Shown here: positions 1 through 9,678 of the stretch, one piece after another | Layout of the letters: every line of letters starts with the position of its first letter | Numbering within the stretch: position 1 is the first letter of the stretch | Assembly (NCBI GenBank): GCA_016212105.1 | Contig: JACRHJ010000034.1 | Location: forward strand, 1 to 64,000 | Origin: Nitrospirota bacterium | GTDB lineage: Bacteria > Nitrospirota > JACRHJ01 | Direction: 5' to 3' | Length of the DNA: 64,000 nt | The notes under the pieces: generated by a model | Seen by the model: only the letters and a program-made list of their open reading frames with translations | Database searches by the model: none | What the model was told of the DNA's origin: nothing | Position numbers and translations under genes: made by a program

Positions 1-154
1 CCGCATCCTCCAGTTGGTTTACGGGAGGATGACAGAGACAATGGGTGGATTTCAAGTAGATTATCGATATGGATAGGCTCTTAACCTTTATTAACAATAT
101 GTTAGAAGCTTATCAGGAATAAACGTCCGGACAGTAGTGATACAATCCAGTTAT

Positions 155-253
155 TCCTAAGGGGGAGTAGCTAACAAGCGCAGGGTCAACATACCGGCCA
201 AACGGCCTGGCCCTGCCGTCGTCTAAAAGCCGGCCAGCGAGACCTTTAGCGTG
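155..253 (+). promoter_or_regulatory. yybP-ykoY manganese riboswitch
   Basis: The conserved landmarks of the yybP-ykoY aptamer appear in order: GGGGGAGTAGC at 161-171, GTCAACATAC at 185-194 and AGCGAGACCTTTA at 236-248. It is followed by a palindromic hairpin (about 250-267) and a T-rich run at 282-288, which could form the expression platform, then by a GDT1/TMEM165-type transporter at 308. This RNA family senses Mn2+ and typically turns on Mn exporters of exactly this transporter class. Motif match and gene context agree. I cannot fold the RNA here, and the exact ends are approximate. Confidence 0.88.
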
Positions 254-307
254 ACGGTACCGTCATGCTTGAGTGTCCCGCTTTTTTTGTGTTAATAAGG
301 AGTACGC

Positions 308-976
308 ATGCTCGCATACCTCGCATCAACCGCATTCGTCGTCCTCGCGGAGATGGGCGACAAGACCCAGCTCCTCGCGATGGCCTTCGCGACACGGTTC
401 AACTGGCGGGTCGTGATGCTCGGCGTCTTTGCCGCGACGCTCGTAAACCACCTCTTCGCGGTGCTCGCCGGAAACTACCTGACATCGGTAATCCCGATGG
501 TCTACATACAGGTTGGCGCGGCGGCGTCTTTCATCCTGTTCGGGCTGTGGACGATACGAGGCGACGAGCTTTCGGGTGAGGACAAGGGCTACAAGTTCAG
601 CCCGTTCTGGACGGTGGCGATCGCCTTCTTCATCGCGGAGATGGGCGACAAGACGCAGCTTGCGACGGTCGCGCTCGCGGCCAAGTACGGCTCGGTAATC
701 CCTGTCTGGATGGGGACGACCACCGGCATGCTCATCGCGGACGCCATCGGCATAATCGTCGGCATCGTGCTGGGGAAACGCATACCGGAGAAGTTCGTGA
801 AGTGGTTCGCGGCGCTGCTGTTTATAGCCTTCGGCCTCTGGGGGCTGTACGAGTTCATGCCGCGCGTATGGCTCGTCCCGCATGTCGTCGTGCCCGGGAT
901 AATCGTGCCCGCGGTAATCGCATACCTGCTGCTCCGTAACAGCGTCCGGTGCGGATGCGCCGAAGAGGCGGAGTAA
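308..976 (+). CDS. TMEM165/GDT1 (UPF0016) family Mn2+ exporter
   Basis: A 222-residue polytopic inner-membrane protein made of two homologous halves. Each half carries the family signature EMGDKTQL (near residues 14-21 and 111-118), whose acidic residues bind the cation. Bacterial members such as MneA and the eukaryotic GDT1/TMEM165 proteins move Mn2+ or Ca2+ across membranes by cation exchange. The start is set by AAGGAG at 297-302, five bases before the ATG. It lies directly behind a Mn2+ riboswitch, so it probably exports excess manganese and is induced by the metal. It appears monocistronic, with a repeat-bearing gap downstream. Confidence 0.93.
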   Translation: MLAYLASTAFVVLAEMGDKTQLLAMAFATRFNWRVVMLGVFAATLVNHLFAVLAGNYLTSVIPMVYIQVGAAASFILFGLWTIRGDELSGEDKGYKFSPFWTVAIAFFIAEMGDKTQLATVALAAKYGSVIPVWMGTTTGMLIADAIGIIVGIVLGKRIPEKFVKWFAALLFIAFGLWGLYEFMPRVWLVPHVVVPGIIVPAVIAYLLLRNSVRCGCAEEAE

Positions 977-1060
977 CTGGCGGACGTTACTATTTCAGGT
1001 TCTCTATCGCTTAGTGTGAGTAAACAATGGCGGAAACCGGATACGAGTAACCCCGGATAT

Positions 1061-1141
1061 GTCATTCTGAGCGGAGCGAAGAATTGCTCTAAGTCTTTGC
1101 ATTTCAAGATACAGGCAATTCTTCGCTTCGCTCAGAATGAC
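1061..1141. repeat. Inverted pair of the GCGAAGCGAAG repeat (REPIN-like)
   Basis: Two half-sites of about 27 bp face each other. The left begins GTCATTCTGAGCGGAGCGAA at 1061; the right is its near-exact reverse complement, ending at 1141. About 28 bp lie between them, with no ORF. The half-site matches the outer part of the inverted ends of the GIY-YIG element at 53114-53462. The gap 977-1270 contains this pair and the promoter at 1221. Confidence 0.85.
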
Positions 1142-1220
1142 AGGATTTGCCTAAATTGGCCGCTTCCATTAGTAGCGATTTGTTTTGCCCATACTATGTA
1201 AGTGAAGACTCTATTTTAAT

Positions 1221-1249
1221 TTGACATTTCGCCGGCCGCGTGCCAGAAT
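1221..1249 (+). promoter_or_regulatory. Sigma70-type promoter for the cNMP-binding gene
   Basis: A consensus -35 TTGACA at 1221-1226 and a -10-like CAGAAT at 1244-1249 are separated by 17 bp, a short distance upstream of the gene at 1271. Predicted by eye; the -10 matches consensus at four of six positions. Confidence 0.5.
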
Positions 1250-1270
1250 TCAGCGTCAGGAGAAATACAG

Positions 1271-1747
1271 ATGGACCCTAAGGGCGCACTGAAAAAGACA
1301 GAGCTGTTCAAGGACCTGAACTCGCTCGAACTCATCAAGGTTACCGAGGTCGTCAGGAGGCGGTTCCTTGAGAAGGGCGAGGCCATACTCGCCGAGGGCG
1401 AGGAGTTCGGGGACGACCCCTCGCTCTACATCCTCGTTACCGGTCTCGTCAAGGTCGCCGTGCCGGTCGCCGAGAACACGGAGCTTGTCCTCGCCATACT
1501 CTCCCCGCCGGACCACTTCGGCGAGATGAGCTTCATGGACGGCAGGCCGCGCTCCGCCAATGTTGTCGCCATGGAGGACTCCGAGCTTTTCGTGCTATCC
1601 CACGACGCGCTCGAAGGGCTGCTTACGGACGACCGTGACCTCTCGCTCAAGTTCTACCGGGCGCTGTCCCGGAGCCTCGTCCACAAGATGCGCAGGATGA
1701 ACGACCGGGTCGTGCGTCAGCGCGGGGCCCCGCCGGAAGGTTCCTGA
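1271..1747 (+). CDS. Cyclic nucleotide-binding domain protein
   Basis: A 158-residue protein that is essentially one CRP-type beta-barrel cNMP-binding domain. The phosphate-binding cassette is recognisable as FGEMSFMDGRPRSANV (about residues 83-98), with the Gly-Glu and Arg-Ser/Ala residues that contact the ligand. No helix-turn-helix follows, so it is not a CRP-like transcription factor. It could be a ligand-sensing adaptor or a degenerate structural domain. CAGGAG lies eight bases before the ATG. Its last 31 bases overlap the end of glnE on the opposite strand. The actual ligand cannot be told from sequence. Confidence 0.85.
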   Translation: MDPKGALKKTELFKDLNSLELIKVTEVVRRRFLEKGEAILAEGEEFGDDPSLYILVTGLVKVAVPVAENTELVLAILSPPDHFGEMSFMDGRPRSANVVAMEDSELFVLSHDALEGLLTDDRDLSLKFYRALSRSLVHKMRRMNDRVVRQRGAPPEGS

Positions 1748-4700
1748 AGCACCCTCTCGAATATCCTCCGAGTCGCCTCCGCGTGTCGTCCGCAGTCACG
1801 GTAAAGCACGTCCGCCGCCCCGCTGCCCGTGTAGCCGAGCCTTGCCGCCAGCGCAGCCAGCCCTTCCCCGTCCTCCGGAAGCCTGCTCTCCGGCGTGCTC
1901 GTAGTCATCCTTAGCTTGGACTCTATCTCCCTGAAGAAGTCGTATGAGCGCACAAGCGCGGAGCTGTCCTCCCCGGTCATCAGCCCGAGCGGCGGCAGGG
2001 CGGAGAGCGCAGAGACGGTGTCCGCCGACAGAAGCTCCATGTGCGCCGGGCCGTGTACTATCTGCATGTACTGTGCGACGAACTCGACGTCCACGATGCC
2101 GCCCCGGCCATATTTTATGTCGAAGCCGCCCTTGCCCTTCTTCCCCAGCTCCCGCTCCATGCGTCTTCTCATCGCCCGGACCTCGGCCGCGGGGTCCTTC
2201 CAGGCCGTGTCCCGGCCCAGTATCTCCAGCCGCAGGGACTCGAACCCCTCCGACAGGGACGGGTCGCCCGCGACCGCGCGTGCCCGCGTAAGCGCCTGGA
2301 ACTCCCACAGCGAAGCGGACTTGGCGTAGTACGCCCTGAGGCCGTCCAGCGTGTGGACGAGGACACCCTTGGAGCCGCCCGGCCTAAGCCTCGTGTCCAC
2401 GCGGAACGCCTGGCCCTCGCGGGTGAGAGAGGACAGGGCGAATATGACCCGCTCGGACAGCCGTGCGAAGAACTCCTGCCGGCTGATGCCCTTGCCCTTC
2501 CTCGCTGGCGCGTTGTCGTAAATGAATATGATGTCGAGGTCGGAGCCGTAGGAGAGTTCACGCCCACCGAGCTTCCCGAACCCGGCCACGGAGACGCCCC
2601 TGCCCTGCTCGACGCCCGCCGGAAGCCCGTACCTGGCCGCCGTGTCCTTGAAAGCCATCGAAAGCGCCGCGGAGAGCACCGTCTCCGCGAGCGCGGCAAG
2701 GCCGTGGGAGACCGCGCGGTACCCCGGGCTTGTGTAGACGTCCCTGATGCCGATGCGCAGCTCCTCTGTGTGTTTGAAGCGGCGGAGCACGTCCATCTTC
2801 TCCGCGAAGCTCGCCGGCCGGGCGAGGAGCTCCGAAAGCTCGTCCGCCATCTCGGCCGGCGTGCGGTGGAAACCCTCGGCCCCGGACAGGAGCAGGAGGT
2901 CGGACATCTCCGGGTGGAGTATCAGGAGCTTAGAGAAGTAGTCGCTGGAGCCGAATAGTTTGGTTATCAGCGCGGCCCTGTCGGGGCTTTCCTTTATCAG
3001 CCCGGCGAGCGCCTCGCGGGAGCCGAACGTGTCCACGAAGGTCTCGAGGTTGTTGAGCGCCATGTCCGGGTCCGGGGAGTTCGAGCAGCCGTCGAGGAAC
3101 GCTGGTATGACGGACATGAACAGCATCCGGCTCCTCGGCGTGAGCGGAGAGCCGGCTGAGCCGTCACGGAGCTGGGTTACGTTCCTCCATGCACGTGCGG
3201 GGTTCCGGAACCCGGCCCCGGACAGGATGGCGGACGCCTCCTCGGCGGTCGCGTCCATCGAGAGCAGCGCCTCGAACCCGGAGGCCTCCGGCTCCCGATG
3301 GACCTCGTCGTCGTGCCTGTCCGCGAACAGCCCGTCGTAAATCGACCGGACGCGCCGGGTGTGGCGGGCGTGTTCCCGGCGGAAGGCCGCGCCCGCGTCC
3401 AGGCCGTCCGCGTCGCGGTAACCCATCCGGAGCGCAAGGGCGCGCACCTCCGCGTCCTCGTCCGGGAGCGAATGTGTCTGCCGCTCGTCCACCACCTGGA
3501 GCCTGTGCTCCGCCGTGCGCAGGAACTCGTACGCGCGTGTCAGACCGTTCTGCTCCTCGAACGAGATAAGGTCCTTCAGGGCAAGCCTGTGGAGCGCCTT
3601 CATCGTGTTGCGCTCCCTTATGCCGGGGTCGCGGCCCGCGTATATGAGCTGGAGGCAGGAGACGAAGAACTCTACTTCCCGTATCCCGCCCGCGCCCAGC
3701 TTGAGGTCAATCTCGCCGGCCTTCTTGAGCGCGGCGGAGCGTTCGACCTTCTCCTTCATGTCGCGTATCTCGCTTATCGCGCCGTAGTCGAGGTACTTGC
3801 GGAATACGAACGGGCGGACCATCTCGGTGAAGGCCCGGCCCAGGTCCATGTCGCCCGCGCACGGGCGCGCCTTGATAAGCGCCGAGCGCTCCCAGGTCTG
3901 ACCCCACGCCTCGTAATAAAGCTCGCAGCTGTGGAGCGACAGCGCGAGCTCGCCGCGCTCGCCCTCCGGCCGGAGCCGCGTGTCCACACGGAATACGAAG
4001 CCGTCCGAGGTCTTGTCGCCTATGAGCTTCGTGACAAGCTCCGAGAGCTTTATGAAATACTGGTGGTTCGACAGCCTCGACGGGCCGGAGGTTGTGCCGT
4101 TGTCCGTAAGGTAGATGAACATCACGTCTATGTCCGAGGAGTAGTTCAGGTCCTGGCCGCCGAGCTTGCCCAGGGCGATTACGGTGAACGGGCATGGCTC
4201 CGGCTCCCCGCCGGGGCCGGTGTACTCCGGCCGGCCGTACCGGCCTTCCAACTCGGTCCCGGCGACGGCGATGGCGGCATCGAGGCAGGCGTCCGCGAGG
4301 TCGCTCAGCTCACGCGTGGTCTCGGCGAGTTCGGCTACTCCCAGAAGGTCGCGCACCGTGAGGCGCAGGAACTCCCGGTACTTGTACTCGCGGAGCGCCG
4401 TCATGGCCTCCTTTACCGGGGTGTCCGGAGGGCAGGCCGCCGCGAGTTCGGCGGCCATCGTCTCGCGCGTCCTGGGCGCGTCGAGGCGGCCCTTCTCCAG
4501 AAGCCAGCCCAGCAGGGACTCCGGCTCACCGGTTATGTACGTCGTCAGGAAGCGGCTGGATGCGAGCACCGGGGCCAGGAGTTTTATGCTTTCCGGCTCC
4601 CAGGACAGGGCCGACAGGAAGCTTTCCCTCGACTCGGATGCGGCCGAGACCCGCTCGAAGCTGTTGAGGCAGAGATCCGGGTCGGCGGACAGCGAGCAGG

Positions 4701-4869
4701 CCCGGAGCAGCCCGGAAAGCAGCTCGACGAGGAGCGGCACCTCCACCCCCTCGGCCATGTACCGGAGGTTGGCGAGCGCCTTGCCCGCGTCCGAGAAGCC
4801 GTGGTTCGAAAGCTCCTCGTAAGCGTCGTATGCGGTGGTGTCCTTGTCGAGAAGCGTGCGGATGTCCAT
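1717..4869 (-). CDS. glnE: Bifunctional glutamine synthetase adenylyltransferase/deadenylase
   Basis: This 1050-residue protein has the expected duplicated layout of GlnE, which adds and removes AMP on a tyrosine of glutamine synthetase under control of PII and glutamine. The first nucleotidyltransferase domain carries GKLGGQDLNYSSDID (residues 234-248) and performs deadenylylation in the family. The second carries GKLGGRELSYGSDLD (about 763-777) and performs adenylylation. Both keep the G-S-D-x-D metal-binding signature. Length is in the usual 930-1050 range. The gene stands alone and is convergent, by a 31-bp overlap, with the cNMP-binding gene. No glnA or glnB is visible nearby. Confidence 0.95.
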   Translation of the reverse strand: MDIRTLLDKDTTAYDAYEELSNHGFSDAGKALANLRYMAEGVEVPLLVELLSGLLRACSLSADPDLCLNSFERVSAASESRESFLSALSWEPESIKLLAPVLASSRFLTTYITGEPESLLGWLLEKGRLDAPRTRETMAAELAAACPPDTPVKEAMTALREYKYREFLRLTVRDLLGVAELAETTRELSDLADACLDAAIAVAGTELEGRYGRPEYTGPGGEPEPCPFTVIALGKLGGQDLNYSSDIDVMFIYLTDNGTTSGPSRLSNHQYFIKLSELVTKLIGDKTSDGFVFRVDTRLRPEGERGELALSLHSCELYYEAWGQTWERSALIKARPCAGDMDLGRAFTEMVRPFVFRKYLDYGAISEIRDMKEKVERSAALKKAGEIDLKLGAGGIREVEFFVSCLQLIYAGRDPGIRERNTMKALHRLALKDLISFEEQNGLTRAYEFLRTAEHRLQVVDERQTHSLPDEDAEVRALALRMGYRDADGLDAGAAFRREHARHTRRVRSIYDGLFADRHDDEVHREPEASGFEALLSMDATAEEASAILSGAGFRNPARAWRNVTQLRDGSAGSPLTPRSRMLFMSVIPAFLDGCSNSPDPDMALNNLETFVDTFGSREALAGLIKESPDRAALITKLFGSSDYFSKLLILHPEMSDLLLLSGAEGFHRTPAEMADELSELLARPASFAEKMDVLRRFKHTEELRIGIRDVYTSPGYRAVSHGLAALAETVLSAALSMAFKDTAARYGLPAGVEQGRGVSVAGFGKLGGRELSYGSDLDIIFIYDNAPARKGKGISRQEFFARLSERVIFALSSLTREGQAFRVDTRLRPGGSKGVLVHTLDGLRAYYAKSASLWEFQALTRARAVAGDPSLSEGFESLRLEILGRDTAWKDPAAEVRAMRRRMERELGKKGKGGFDIKYGRGGIVDVEFVAQYMQIVHGPAHMELLSADTVSALSALPPLGLMTGEDSSALVRSYDFFREIESKLRMTTSTPESRLPEDGEGLAALAARLGYTGSGAADVLYRDCGRHAEATRRIFERVLQEPSGGAPR

Positions 4870-5025
4870 CCGGATAGTTTAGCCATAATCCGCCGAAAAT
4901 GGAAGCGGGAATTGTTGCCAGGCCTCGAATACTCACGGCCGCGGCTCGCACGGGGGGGCGGAGCTTCGGCGCGCAAGCAAAAGGCTTGACCCGGAAGCTG
5001 CATGGCGGTAATATGGAGTTATTGC

Positions 5026-6168
5026 ATGCGGATATCACCGGGTCTGGAGTGCCATATGTGGGTCAGGGCGATAACGGCGTCTGCGGCTGCGTGTTTAATC
5101 CTTGCGGGTTATGCGCCGGCCGCCGGGGGACAGGCCGGGTCCGGTGGCTGGGACGGCGTGTCGATTATAATGGAACTTGTCCAGTCGGGCGATAAGGCGT
5201 CTGTCGCGGCGCTTCTTAAAGACTCGCCCGGCCTTGCGGACGCTCGCGCGGAGGACGGTTCTTCCCCGCTTCACCTGGCGTCCAGAAACGCCGACGCCGG
5301 CATGGTCAGCGCGCTCATTAAGTCCGGCGCGTCCGCGAGCCTTAAGGACAACAGCGGTTATACTCCTCTGCATGCCGCGTCCATCGCCGGGGCAGAAGAT
5401 GTCGTGGAAATTCTTATCTCAGCCGGGGCGGACTTAAACGCGAGCGACAACTCTGGCGAGACCCCGCTCCACTGGGCTGCAAGGTCCGCGTCCGCCGGTG
5501 TCGTGTCGCTGCTTGCAGGTAACGGAGCGAATGTAGACATCCCGGACCTCACGGGGAGCACGCCCCTGCACCTTGCCGTATCTTCCGGGAGTGCGACGAT
5601 CAGCATGGCCCTTGTCGAAAAGGGCGCGGACATGGCCAGGGCGGACGGAAAGGGCAGGACCCCGCTCCACCTCGCGGCATATAACGGACATGCGGGCCTC
5701 TGTGGTTATTTCCTCGGTAAGGGCGCGGGCATGGACGCCCGTGACACAGGCAACCCCAGGTGCCAGGTGGATATAACCGATACGGGCGGCAACACCCCGC
5801 TCCACCTGGCCGCGTTCAAAGGCAATGAGGACATCTGCGGCATGCTCATAAAGGCGGGCGCGGAGGTGGACGCCCGTCAGAACCTGGGGCTTACGCCGCT
5901 CCACTACGCCGTATCGCAGGGGCATGCCAGGGCTGCCATAGCGCTGCTTGATGCAGGGGCGGACGTCTCGGCCGCCGACGGAGAGGGGATGACCCCGCTC
6001 CACTGGGCCGCATTCCGGACCAACCTCGAACTTGCCGGGATACTCCTCAACAGGGGCGCGGAAGTTAACGCGGCCGACGAGAAGGGCAGGACGCCGCTCA
6101 ACTGGTCGCGGATGTCGGGAGACAACGCGGTTTCGGGATTATTAAGGGAAAGGGGCGGGAAACTTTGA
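5026..6168 (+). CDS. Secreted ankyrin-repeat protein (large)
   Basis: About 380 residues with an N-terminal hydrophobic export signal (AAACLILAGYAPAAGGQA) followed by roughly ten ankyrin repeats, recognisable from repeated T/SPLHLA and LLxxGA elements about every 33 residues. I chose the ATG at 5026 because GGAG sits at 5015-5018, seven bases upstream; an in-frame ATG at 5002 lacks such a site. One repeat near the middle contains a short insert (residues GNPRCQVDIT). Ankyrin repeats bind proteins; in the periplasm of related bacteria some protect peroxidases, but no such partner is encoded here. It overlaps the start of a second ankyrin gene. Confidence 0.85.
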   Translation: MRISPGLECHMWVRAITASAAACLILAGYAPAAGGQAGSGGWDGVSIIMELVQSGDKASVAALLKDSPGLADARAEDGSSPLHLASRNADAGMVSALIKSGASASLKDNSGYTPLHAASIAGAEDVVEILISAGADLNASDNSGETPLHWAARSASAGVVSLLAGNGANVDIPDLTGSTPLHLAVSSGSATISMALVEKGADMARADGKGRTPLHLAAYNGHAGLCGYFLGKGAGMDARDTGNPRCQVDITDTGGNTPLHLAAFKGNEDICGMLIKAGAEVDARQNLGLTPLHYAVSQGHARAAIALLDAGADVSAADGEGMTPLHWAAFRTNLELAGILLNRGAEVNAADEKGRTPLNWSRMSGDNAVSGLLRERGGKL

Positions 6169-6785
6169 AGCACCGGGGTTTGGCGAAGGTCTTTGCCGCG
6201 GCATGCGTAATGTTTGCCGCAGCCGTCATGAACGTTTCCATGCCGGGTTACGCGCTCGCGGACGGCGAAATATTCAAGGCAATAAAGGACGGCGACGGGT
6301 CGGCCGCGCGCCTGCTGCTCGCGGCCGACCCGGAGGCCGCGAATAGGCCGGACGCAGGCGGCGCGACCCCGCTCCACATGGCCGCGTTCAAGGGCAAAGA
6401 CGAGGTAGCGGGACTGCTGCTGGACGGCGGCGCGGACGTGAACGCAAAGGACTGCGAGGGCAGCACGCCGCTCCACGTCGCCGCGCTCGGATGCCGGAAG
6501 TCCGCGGCGGCGCTGTTCATTGACCGGGGCGCGGACATCACCGCGCGTGACAACGACGGCTGGACGCCGCTGTTCACGGCGGCATTCGGTGGCTGCAAAG
6601 ACGTCGTGGAACTCCTGCTCGAGCGCGGCGCGGACCCGAGGCTCCACGACTATGGAAGCAAGTCCGCCGCATTCTGGGCGACGAAGGCCGGGCACAAGGG
6701 CATCGCGGACCTGCTGACCGGGAGGGTCAACGGGATGGCCCCGCTTACCCCGGCGCCAGCCGCGCCGCCTGGAGAGCGGAGATAA
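6165..6785 (+). CDS. Secreted ankyrin-repeat protein (small)
   Basis: A 206-residue protein beginning at TTG, which overlaps the TGA stop of the upstream ankyrin gene by four bases, so the two are translationally coupled. A signal peptide runs to about residue 32 (GYALA). About four ankyrin repeats follow (ATPLHMAA, STPLHVAA, WTPLFTAA), then a proline-rich tail. The fourth repeat is degenerate. Its partner is unknown. The pair probably arose by duplication, and the gene runs into polA four bases downstream. Confidence 0.83.
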   Translation: MKHRGLAKVFAAACVMFAAAVMNVSMPGYALADGEIFKAIKDGDGSAARLLLAADPEAANRPDAGGATPLHMAAFKGKDEVAGLLLDGGADVNAKDCEGSTPLHVAALGCRKSAAALFIDRGADITARDNDGWTPLFTAAFGGCKDVVELLLERGADPRLHDYGSKSAAFWATKAGHKGIADLLTGRVNGMAPLTPAPAAPPGERR

Positions 6786-6788
6786 CCC

Positions 6789-9539
6789 ATGCCAGACCCC
6801 AGGCCCACCCTCTACCTCGTAGACGGCAACTCCTACATTTACCGCGCGTTCTACGCGATACGGAACCTCTCCACGTCGAAGGGGTTCCCGTCCGGCGCGG
6901 CATACGGCTTCACCGCCATGCTGATGAAGGTCGCGGACGAGAAGAGGCCGGACTACCTGGGCGTCGCCTTCGACCCCAAGGGCCCGACCACCAGGAACCA
7001 GATGTACGACAGGTACAAGGCCACGCGCCCCCCCATGCCGGACACGCTCGTCCCGCAGATACCGTATATCCATAAAATAGTCGAGGCCTTCAACATACCC
7101 GTACTCCTCATGCCCGGAATTGAAGCGGACGACGTCATCGCCGCGACCGCGAGGAAGGCGGCCTCGGCCGGGTTCGACGTGACAATCGTCACGGGCGACA
7201 AGGACCTCTTCCAGCTTATAGACGAACACATAAAGGTCTACGACACGATGAAGGAGGAGGTGTACGGCCCGGAGGAGTGCGAGGAGAAGTTCGGCGTCCC
7301 GCCTTCGGCGATACCGGAACTCCTCGGCCTCATGGGCGACTCGTCCGACAACATACCCGGCGTCCCCGGCATAGGGCCCAAGACTGCGGTCGAGCTGATA
7401 AAGGAGTTCGGGAGCATAGAAGGGGTGCTCGCCAACGTCGAGTCCGTCAGGAAGCCCAAGCTGCGCGAGAACCTCAAGGCGCACACAGAAGACGCGCGGC
7501 TTTCGAGGCGGCTGGTGGAGCTTATGAGGGAGCTGCCGGAAGAGGTTGACCTGGCGACACTCAAGCGCCGCCCGCAGGACAGCCGCGCCCTGACCGAACT
7601 CTTCAGGGAGCTGGAGTTCTCCGCCCTCATGAAGCACGTGACGTTTGATGCGGGCGATGCAGTGGAAGCGGGGGTGGCGGAAGGCAATGCCCGGCCGGGC
7701 GAGGCGGCGGAATACATTACCGTATCCACCGAGGAGATGCTAAGCGAGGTAGCGGCGAAGGCGCGCGAGGCGGGCGCACTCGCGGTGGATACCGAGACCA
7801 CGAGCACGCTGCCGATGCTGGCTGAGCCTGTCGGCATATCGTTATGCTTCAACGGGACGGAGTCGTACTACGTACCCTTCGGACACGTGGAGGTGGGCAG
7901 GGGCGGTATGGCCGACCTCTTCCCGTCGCGCGTGGAAGGCCAGCTCGACATGGCAACGGTCGTGCGCATCCTGAGGCCTCTCCTCGAAGACCCGGCGATA
8001 AGGAAGTTCGGCCACAACATAAAGTACGACATCATAGTGCTCAGGAACATGGGCATCGAGATGAAGGGCGTGTCCTTCGACTCGATGGTCGGGGCATACC
8101 TGATAAACCCCGGACGCTCCGGCCACAACCTGGAGAACACCGCGCTCGAACACCTGGGCAGGAGGAAGATGACGTTCGCGGACGCGGCGGGATCCGGGGC
8201 GAAGCAGGTCCCGTTCTCGCAGGTGGACATCCCCACCGCCACACGCTACTCGGCGGAGGACGCGCACGTCACCTTCCTGCTCGCGGGAGTCCTGGAGGAC
8301 AAGCTCCGGGACACAGGCCTCACGAAGCTATTCGCGGAGATGGAGCTGCCGCTCATCGGCGTCCTCGCGCGCATAGAGATGGACGGCGTGTTCGTGGACA
8401 CGGCATACCTCGGCGAGATGTCCAAGGAGATGGAAGGGTACCTGGACAGCATCACGCGCAGGATTTATATGCTCGCGGGCAAGGAGTTCAATATTAACTC
8501 GCCCAAGCAGCTCGGCGCGATACTGTTCGAGAAGCTCGGCCTGCCCACGGCGCGGAAGACAAAGACCGGGTTCTCGACGGACGAGGAGGTCCTGACGACG
8601 CTCGCGCTGTCCCACGAGCTGCCCGCCGAGATACTAAATTACAGGGAGCTGTACAAGCTGAAGTCCACATACGTGGACGCGCTCCCGAGGCTGGTGAACA
8701 GGAAGACGGGGCGGCTCCACACGAGCCTCAACCAGGCGGTGGCCGCGACCGGGCGGCTCAGCTCGTCCGACCCGAACCTCCAGAACATTCCCATACGCGG
8801 CGAGTGGGGAGGGCGCATACGCCGTGCCTTCGCCGCCCCGCCGGGCAGGGTGATAATCTCCGCCGACTACTCGCAGGTGGAGCTACGCATCATGGCACAC
8901 CTCGCGGGCGATGAGTCGTTCATCGAGTCTTTCCGGAACGACGAGGACATACACACACGCACAGCGTCCGAGATATTCGGCGTGCCGGAGGGCAGTGTGG
9001 ACGCGGACATGCGCCGGAAGGCCAAGGCCATTAACTTCGGCATAATCTACGGCATAAGCTCGTTCGGGCTGTCAAACCAGATAGGCGTACACCCCAAGGA
9101 GGCGCAGCGCTACATTGACGCCTACTTCGAGCGGCACGGAGGCGTCCGGGACTACATCGCCCGGAACCTCGAAGAGGTCAGGGCAGCCGGTTACTCGACG
9201 ACGATATTCGGGAGGAAACGGGCCATCCCGGAACTTGCCTCGGACAACAAGACCATAAGAAGCCTGGGCGAGCGGCTCGCCATCAACACGCCCATACAGG
9301 GGAGCGCCGCCGACCTGATAAAGGTCGCGATGATTGACATCAGTCGGACGCTCGCGTCCGAGGGGCTCTCGGCCCTCATGGTGCTCCAGGTGCACGACGA
9401 GCTTGTCTTCGAGTCGCCCGTGGACGAGGCGGACAAGGTCGTCTCGCTCGTAAGGGCCGGGATGGAAGGGGCTGTCGAGCTGTCCGTGCCGCTGAAGGTG
9501 GACGCGGGCATGGGGCCGAACTGGGGCGAGGCTCACTGA
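6789..9539 (+). CDS. polA: DNA polymerase I
   Basis: This 916-residue protein contains all three PolA domains: the N-terminal 5'-3' exonuclease (about 1-300), a 3'-5' proofreading exonuclease retaining the DxE motif (DTETTS, about 335) and the C-terminal polymerase with motif A ADYSQVELRI (about 691) and motif C QVHDELVFE (about 866). It fills gaps in excision repair and replaces Okazaki primers. Proofreading catalytic residues look intact, unlike in many thermophile or Gram-positive homologues. It begins four bases after the small ankyrin gene, so it is co-transcribed with unrelated genes. Confidence 0.97.
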   Translation: MPDPRPTLYLVDGNSYIYRAFYAIRNLSTSKGFPSGAAYGFTAMLMKVADEKRPDYLGVAFDPKGPTTRNQMYDRYKATRPPMPDTLVPQIPYIHKIVEAFNIPVLLMPGIEADDVIAATARKAASAGFDVTIVTGDKDLFQLIDEHIKVYDTMKEEVYGPEECEEKFGVPPSAIPELLGLMGDSSDNIPGVPGIGPKTAVELIKEFGSIEGVLANVESVRKPKLRENLKAHTEDARLSRRLVELMRELPEEVDLATLKRRPQDSRALTELFRELEFSALMKHVTFDAGDAVEAGVAEGNARPGEAAEYITVSTEEMLSEVAAKAREAGALAVDTETTSTLPMLAEPVGISLCFNGTESYYVPFGHVEVGRGGMADLFPSRVEGQLDMATVVRILRPLLEDPAIRKFGHNIKYDIIVLRNMGIEMKGVSFDSMVGAYLINPGRSGHNLENTALEHLGRRKMTFADAAGSGAKQVPFSQVDIPTATRYSAEDAHVTFLLAGVLEDKLRDTGLTKLFAEMELPLIGVLARIEMDGVFVDTAYLGEMSKEMEGYLDSITRRIYMLAGKEFNINSPKQLGAILFEKLGLPTARKTKTGFSTDEEVLTTLALSHELPAEILNYRELYKLKSTYVDALPRLVNRKTGRLHTSLNQAVAATGRLSSSDPNLQNIPIRGEWGGRIRRAFAAPPGRVIISADYSQVELRIMAHLAGDESFIESFRNDEDIHTRTASEIFGVPEGSVDADMRRKAKAINFGIIYGISSFGLSNQIGVHPKEAQRYIDAYFERHGGVRDYIARNLEEVRAAGYSTTIFGRKRAIPELASDNKTIRSLGERLAINTPIQGSAADLIKVAMIDISRTLASEGLSALMVLQVHDELVFESPVDEADKVVSLVRAGMEGAVELSVPLKVDAGMGPNWGEAH

Positions 9540-9562
9540 AGTCAACGGCAGGAGACGTAAAG

Positions 9563-9678
9563 AAACGTCCCGCCTTTTTGTAAAAAGGCGGCCCAAATAC
9601 TATTGTGAGGCAGCGACCGGCGGATTGTGCCTTTATCTGATCCCCTCTCCTCGCGGGAGAGGGGCTGGGGTGAGGGGT
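9563..9678. repeat. Two palindromic repeats: AAAAAGGC family and GAGAGGGG family
   Basis: GCCTTTTTGTAAAAAGGC (9572-9589, inside a conserved frame 9567-9594) is a perfect stem that could terminate polA transcription. At 9642-9677 lies CCCCTCTCCTCGCGGGAGAG followed by GGCTGGGGTGAGGG, a second palindrome family. Both recur in other gaps of this window. Confidence 0.8.

Noticed and set aside
3298-4989. Long antisense ORF of 563 codons opposite glnE
   Set aside because: It mirrors the GC-rich codon structure of glnE, has no recognisable domain, and the glnE frame is certain. Many similar antisense ORFs occur opposite polA, purH and others.
5904-7637. 577-codon antisense ORF over the ankyrin and polA genes
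   Set aside because: It is a shadow of three real genes, crosses their boundaries and shows no domain.
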